Source: an uncultured Clostridia bacterium (GTDB lineage Bacteria; Bacillota; Clostridia; Christensenellales; Borkfalkiaceae). From it: a DNA stretch of 16,451 nucleotides. The first letter of the stretch is position 1; each line of letters opens with the position of its first letter. The notes under the pieces are model-generated. The model had not been told where the DNA came from. It worked only from the letters and a program-made list of their open reading frames with translations, and did no database searches. Location of the stretch: positions 1-16,451 of the forward strand of contig CAMUNT010000020.1 of NCBI GenBank assembly GCA_947090365.1. Direction: 5' to 3'. The translations under genes were made by a program, and so were the position numbers. Shown here in pieces: positions 13,615 through 16,451 of this stretch.

Positions 13615-15028
13615 TTATTTAATAAGGCTTTTCCCCGTCATTTCTTTGGGGACGGGGAGGTTCATTACTTCAAGAAGAGTGGGGGCAAGGTCTGCAAGAA
13701 TGCCGTCGTCGCGGAGTTTAACATTTTTATATTTTTCAGAAACGAGCACAACAGGGACGGGGTTAGTCGTGTGTGCGGTAAAGGGGTGCCGTCCTCTGCC
13801 AACAGCCTGTCGGCATTCCCGTGATCGGCAGTCAGAAGCGCGCTTCCGCCCATTGCAAGAATTTTATCAAGCACTTTCTGAACACATTCGTCAACGGTGC
13901 CGACGGCTTTAATCGTTGCGGGAATAACGCCTGTATGTCCGACCATATCGCAGTTTGCAAAGTTTAAAATAACTACGTCGAATTCTCCGCTGTCAAGCTC
14001 TTTTAAAACCTTGTCGGTGACGAGATAAGCGCTCATTTCGGGCTGTAAATCGTAAGTTGCAACCTTGGGGGAATCGATAAGGTCGCGCACTTCATTTTCA
14101 TTAGGCTTTTCAACACCTCCGTTGAAGAAAAAGGTAACGTGTGCGTATTTTTCGGTTTCGGCAATTCTTAACTGCTTTTTGCCGGATTTTGCAAGGTATT
14201 TGCCCAAAGTATTCGCCATAGAAGTTTTAGGGAATGCAATTTCAAGTCCCTCAAACTGTGCGGCGTAAACCGTAAAGCAAACGTAAGCAGGGGCAAGGTA
14301 GCCCGTTTTTCTCTCGAACGCAGTGCCTTTCGGTACGATAAAGTCTTTTTGGGAAAACGCTCTCGTAATCTGTCTTGCTCTGTCGGGACGGAAATTAAAA
14401 CAGATTATGCTGTCGCCGTTTTCGATAAGTCCGACAGGTTTGCCGTTTTCAAATACGTTCGTAGGCAATATAAATTCGTCGGTAACGCCGTCTTTGTAGC
14501 TGTCCTTAACTGCTTTTACGGGGTCGTTGCATTCAGCGCCGTTGCCTAAGGTGAGCATATCGTACGCCTTTTCGGTTCTGTCCCAATTGTTATCTCTGTC
14601 CATTGCGTAATATCTCCCGCAGACGGTTGCAATCTTACCGATACCGATTTTTTTCATTTCTGCTTGCAAGTCTTTTATAAAGTCTGCGATGCAGCTTTTT
14701 GCTGTTTTTCTTCGCGCTGTCCATTGCTTTGATAAGTGCGGGATTTTCAAAGAAATCGCCGTCGTTAATAGCTTTGGTGATTTTCGTAAGATCCTGATAA
14801 ACTATTCTGCCCGCACCCATATTCAGATGGCGACTTCGCTGTTGCCCATCTGTCCGTCTGGAAGCCCGACACTCATTCCGCTTGCGCCGAGTGTGGAAGA
14901 GGGGTATTCTTTAAAAAGCTTATTTACGTTTTTACTTCCGTTTAAAGTTACGGCATTGCCGTTGCCTGCGGGGGGCAAGTCCGTAGCCGTCCATAATGAT
15001 GATTGCATAAGGTACTTTTTTTTGCCAT
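13615..15028 (-). pseudogene. gpmI: Phosphoglycerate mutase, cofactor-independent: frameshifted and internally deleted
   Basis: Would interconvert 3- and 2-phosphoglycerate in glycolysis. Reading across frames recovers nearly the whole enzyme: IIIMDGYGLAP, GQMGNSEV (the catalytic Ser), MGAGRIVYQDLTKI, GRYYAMDRDNNWDR, FNFRPDRARQITRA, RIAETEKYAHVTFFFNGG, DMVGHTG, TADHGNAD, then AHTTNPVPVVLV and PKEMTGKSLIK up to TAA at 13615. The frame breaks four times: an extra A in the A8 run after codon 2 (15016-15023), an extra C in the C6 run (14970-14975), a missing base in the GNSEVGH codons (near 14831), and a missing base near 13780-13786. About 40-48 codons are lost near 14688-14697, including the SDGGVHSH and GRD substrate-binding segments. 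The start has GAGG (15035-15038) and a promoter, and the terminator is intact. Sequencing error could explain the homopolymer indels but not easily the deletion. Confidence 0.88.
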
Positions 15029-15053
15029 ATTCTGCCTCGATAGCTTTTTATAT

Positions 15054-15081
15054 ATTATAACCTTTATGAATTTTTTAGCAA
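15054..15081 (-). promoter_or_regulatory. gpmI promoter
   Basis: Minus-strand TTGCTA (15076-15081), 16 bases, TATAAT (15054-15059). It would give a leader of about 20 bases. It means that the gpmI remnant may still be transcribed independently of tpiA. Confidence 0.6.
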
Positions 15082-15134
15082 GCGGAGTTAAGCATTTTTT
15101 TCTGTTGCATAACAATTAAAATTATTACCGAATA

Positions 15135-15163
15135 TTGACAACTATGAGTGAGTGTGTTATTAT
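15135..15163 (+). promoter_or_regulatory. Promoter of the small lipoprotein gene
   Basis: TTGACA (15135-15140), 17 bases, TATTAT (15158-15163) with TGT before the -10: a strong extended promoter. The start near 15170 lies downstream of the in-frame GTG at 15152 and so excludes that codon as the start. Confidence 0.8.
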
Positions 15164-15190
15164 GATTATAGAAAATTTAAGGAGAATGAT

Positions 15191-15595
15191 ATGAAAAAAG
15201 TTTTAAAATTTGCACTTTTGCCTGTTTTGGCAATATGTATGTTGTGTGCGTTTACGGCGTGTGCCAAGCCCGAACTGAAAGAGGTTGCGGGTACATACGA
15301 GATGACTTCAATTAGCGGAAACATAAACGGCGTATCGATTAACAAAAGTATGTATGAGTATTTTACGTTAATTCTTGAAGACAACGGCAAAGGCACCGTT
15401 AAGTCTAAGGCTAACGGCGGAGTTTCTTACGAACAGAGCGGAACTTACACGTATGCAGACGGAAAAATCAAAATGACTACTAAAAGTGGCGGGGCTTCTG
15501 TTACCGAGGAGTATGATTATGCCGACGGCGTAATAACGTATTCTGTGAATGGTTCGGGAATGTCTATGAACGTTGTATTTGAAAGAGTAGACTAA
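15191..15595 (+). CDS. Small lipoprotein with lipocalin-like beta-rich domain
   Basis: A 134-residue predicted lipoprotein. The signal MKKVLKFALLPVLAICMLCA leads to lipobox FTAC with C24 as the lipidated residue. The rest is rich in beta-strand pattern: AGTYEMTSISGNINGV, FTLILEDNGKGTVKS, SGTYTYADGKIKMTT and MNVVFERVD. That spacing resembles the lipocalin-like domains common in clostridial lipoproteins, an inference from pattern only. I start at ATG 15191 because AAGGAG (15179-15184) precedes it by 6 bases and the lipoprotein signal begins there. It lies on the opposite strand between tpiA and gpmI, breaking the usual pairing of those genes. Function is unknown. Confidence 0.88.
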   Translation: MKKVLKFALLPVLAICMLCAFTACAKPELKEVAGTYEMTSISGNINGVSINKSMYEYFTLILEDNGKGTVKSKANGGVSYEQSGTYTYADGKIKMTTKSGGASVTEEYDYADGVITYSVNGSGMSMNVVFERVD

Positions 15596-15617
15596 GCTGA
15601 ATAAAAACTGACAATTA

Positions 15618-15647
15618 AAAGGCGGAAACCGAGAGGTTTCCGCCTTT
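15618..15647. terminator. Bidirectional terminator between the lipoprotein gene and tpiA
   Basis: A 13-bp perfect stem (15618-15630 with 15635-15647) around a GAGA (GNRA) tetraloop. TTT lies at the plus-strand end and a T-rich tract on the minus strand, so it can serve both convergent genes. Confidence 0.9.
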
Positions 15648-15659
15648 ACAAATTTTGTG

Positions 15660-16406
15660 CTATTTGTTGAAATTTACAATTTTGGCAAAGTCGGGCTTTA
15701 ATGAAGCACCGCCGATAAGTCCGCCGTCTATGTCGGGCTGAGCCATAAGACCCTTGCAGTTGCCGGCGTTCATACTTCCGCCGTAGAGAATTCTGACTCT
15801 GTTAGCGTCCTTTACGGTAAACATTTTGCTAAGCTTCTTTCTTATAAATTTAATGGTTTCCTGTGCCTGCTCGTCGGTTGCTGTTTTGCCTGTGCCGATT
15901 GCCCAGACAGGTTCATATGCGATTACAAGCTGTTTAACGTCTTCAACGCCGTGCAAATTGAATTCAAGCTGTCTTGCCAGCACTTTTTCTGTATCGCCCG
16001 CATCGCGTTCCGCAAGCGTTTCACCTATGCAGACGATAGGGGTAAGCTCGGCATTAAGCGCGGATATAGTGCGCTGATTTACTGTGTCGTTATTTTCACC
16101 GAAATATTGCCTTCTTTCGCTGTGGCCTATAATTACGTATTTGACGCCATAATCTTTCAGCATTTGTGCGGAAATTTCGCCCGTATATGCACCATGGTCG
16201 GCAAAATGTACGTTTTGCGCACCGATTTTTATTCTAGAACCCTTAGCGGCTTTCGTCATAGCGGGGATTAAAATAGCAGGTACGCAAAGCGCGATATCGC
16301 ATTTTGCTTCTTTTACAAGCGGTTTAAGTTCTTCAATTAATTTTGTTCCCGAGGCAACGGTCATATTCATTTTCCAGTTGCCTGCAATAAAAGGTTTTCT
16401 TGCCAT
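15660..16406 (-). CDS. tpiA: Triosephosphate isomerase
   Basis: Interconverts dihydroxyacetone phosphate and glyceraldehyde 3-phosphate in glycolysis; a TIM-barrel homodimer in the cytosol. Active-site residues are all visible: N10 and K12 (AGNWKMN), H95 (YVIIGHSERRQYFGE) and the base E165 (AYEPVWAIGTGKTA, which runs into flexible loop 6). Phosphate-binding blocks YGGSMNAGN and DGGLIGGASL follow. At 248 residues it is full length. GAGG (16414-16417) precedes the ATG by 7 bases. Its promoter or upstream operon partners lie beyond the window edge. The expected downstream partner gpmI is on the same strand but separated by an opposing lipoprotein gene and terminator. Confidence 0.97.
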   Translation of the reverse strand: MARKPFIAGNWKMNMTVASGTKLIEELKPLVKEAKCDIALCVPAILIPAMTKAAKGSRIKIGAQNVHFADHGAYTGEISAQMLKDYGVKYVIIGHSERRQYFGENNDTVNQRTISALNAELTPIVCIGETLAERDAGDTEKVLARQLEFNLHGVEDVKQLVIAYEPVWAIGTGKTATDEQAQETIKFIRKKLSKMFTVKDANRVRILYGGSMNAGNCKGLMAQPDIDGGLIGGASLKPDFAKIVNFNK

Positions 16407-16451
16407 AAAATAACCTCATAAATTTATTTTAGTTAATTATATCACCCCATA

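Noticed and set aside
13615..15028. Programmed frameshifting to make a functional GpmI
   Set aside because: At least four shifts in both directions plus loss of substrate-binding residues cannot be rescued by recoding.
14689..15060. A 123-codon plus-strand open frame over the gpmI region
   Set aside because: It is antisense to recognisable gpmI sequence; no family features or ribosome binding site.
15152..15190. GTG at 15152 as the lipoprotein start
   Set aside because: It precedes the -10 box of the gene's promoter, and the lipoprotein signal begins at ATG 15191 after AAGGAG.
15186..15194. Two-codon reading frame ATG-ATA-TGA overlapping the lipoprotein start
   Set aside because: AAGGAG is only one base from this ATG, too close to be used; it is probably chance.

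Overview
The window looks like chromosomal DNA from a low- to moderate-GC Firmicute, most likely an uncultured member of the Clostridia. Three things point that way. The genes are Gram-positive housekeeping genes with AGGAG-type ribosome binding sites and sigma-A-like promoters. There are typical clostridial small proteins: a DUF1540 mini-protein, zinc-ribbon membrane protein, lipoprotein-anchored HtrA-like protease with Gly-X-Y repeats. The minus strand carries remnants of the Firmicute order tpiA-gpmI-(eno)-secG-rnr-smpB. The lineage call is an inference from content; no 16S or other phylogenetic marker was compared.

Layout. Left part (1-5000): glyQS on the minus strand is divergent from a plus-strand fhs-glnS pair (one-carbon metabolism and glutaminyl-tRNA synthesis), closed by a strong hairpin terminator. 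Middle (5000-9100): a 49-residue DUF1540 gene on minus, a monocistronic rplI, a zinc-ribbon Nudix hydrolase on minus, then a two-gene plus-strand operon of a eukaryote-like UDP-sugar pyrophosphorylase and a lipoprotein S1C protease. Right part (9100-16451): the minus-strand genes smpB, rnr and secG, an EamA transporter, an XRE regulator facing a zinc-ribbon membrane protein, a decayed gpmI, a plus-strand lipoprotein and tpiA.

How the genes fit together. secG, rnr and smpB form a translation, RNA-decay and secretion unit with a well-formed promoter before secG and a hairpin between secG and rnr. tpiA and gpmI would be consecutive glycolytic genes, but gpmI carries four single-base frame breaks and a deletion of about 40-48 codons, and accessory genes have been inserted on both sides of it. 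The XRE regulator and the zinc-ribbon gene share a 90-base divergent control region. It holds two near-identical 15-bp dyads about three helical turns apart; one fills the spacer of a consensus TTGACA-17-TATAAT promoter, so this looks like a self-contained regulated module.

No gene-free stretch exceeds 300 bases; the longest (6232-6399 and 15029-15190) hold divergent promoters. I saw no rRNA, tRNA, CRISPR, insertion sequence or riboswitch. The most notable items are the gpmI decay, the twin-operator module, several starts that look leaderless, and an RNase R lacking its N-terminal domain. I found nothing I would call a wholly new system.
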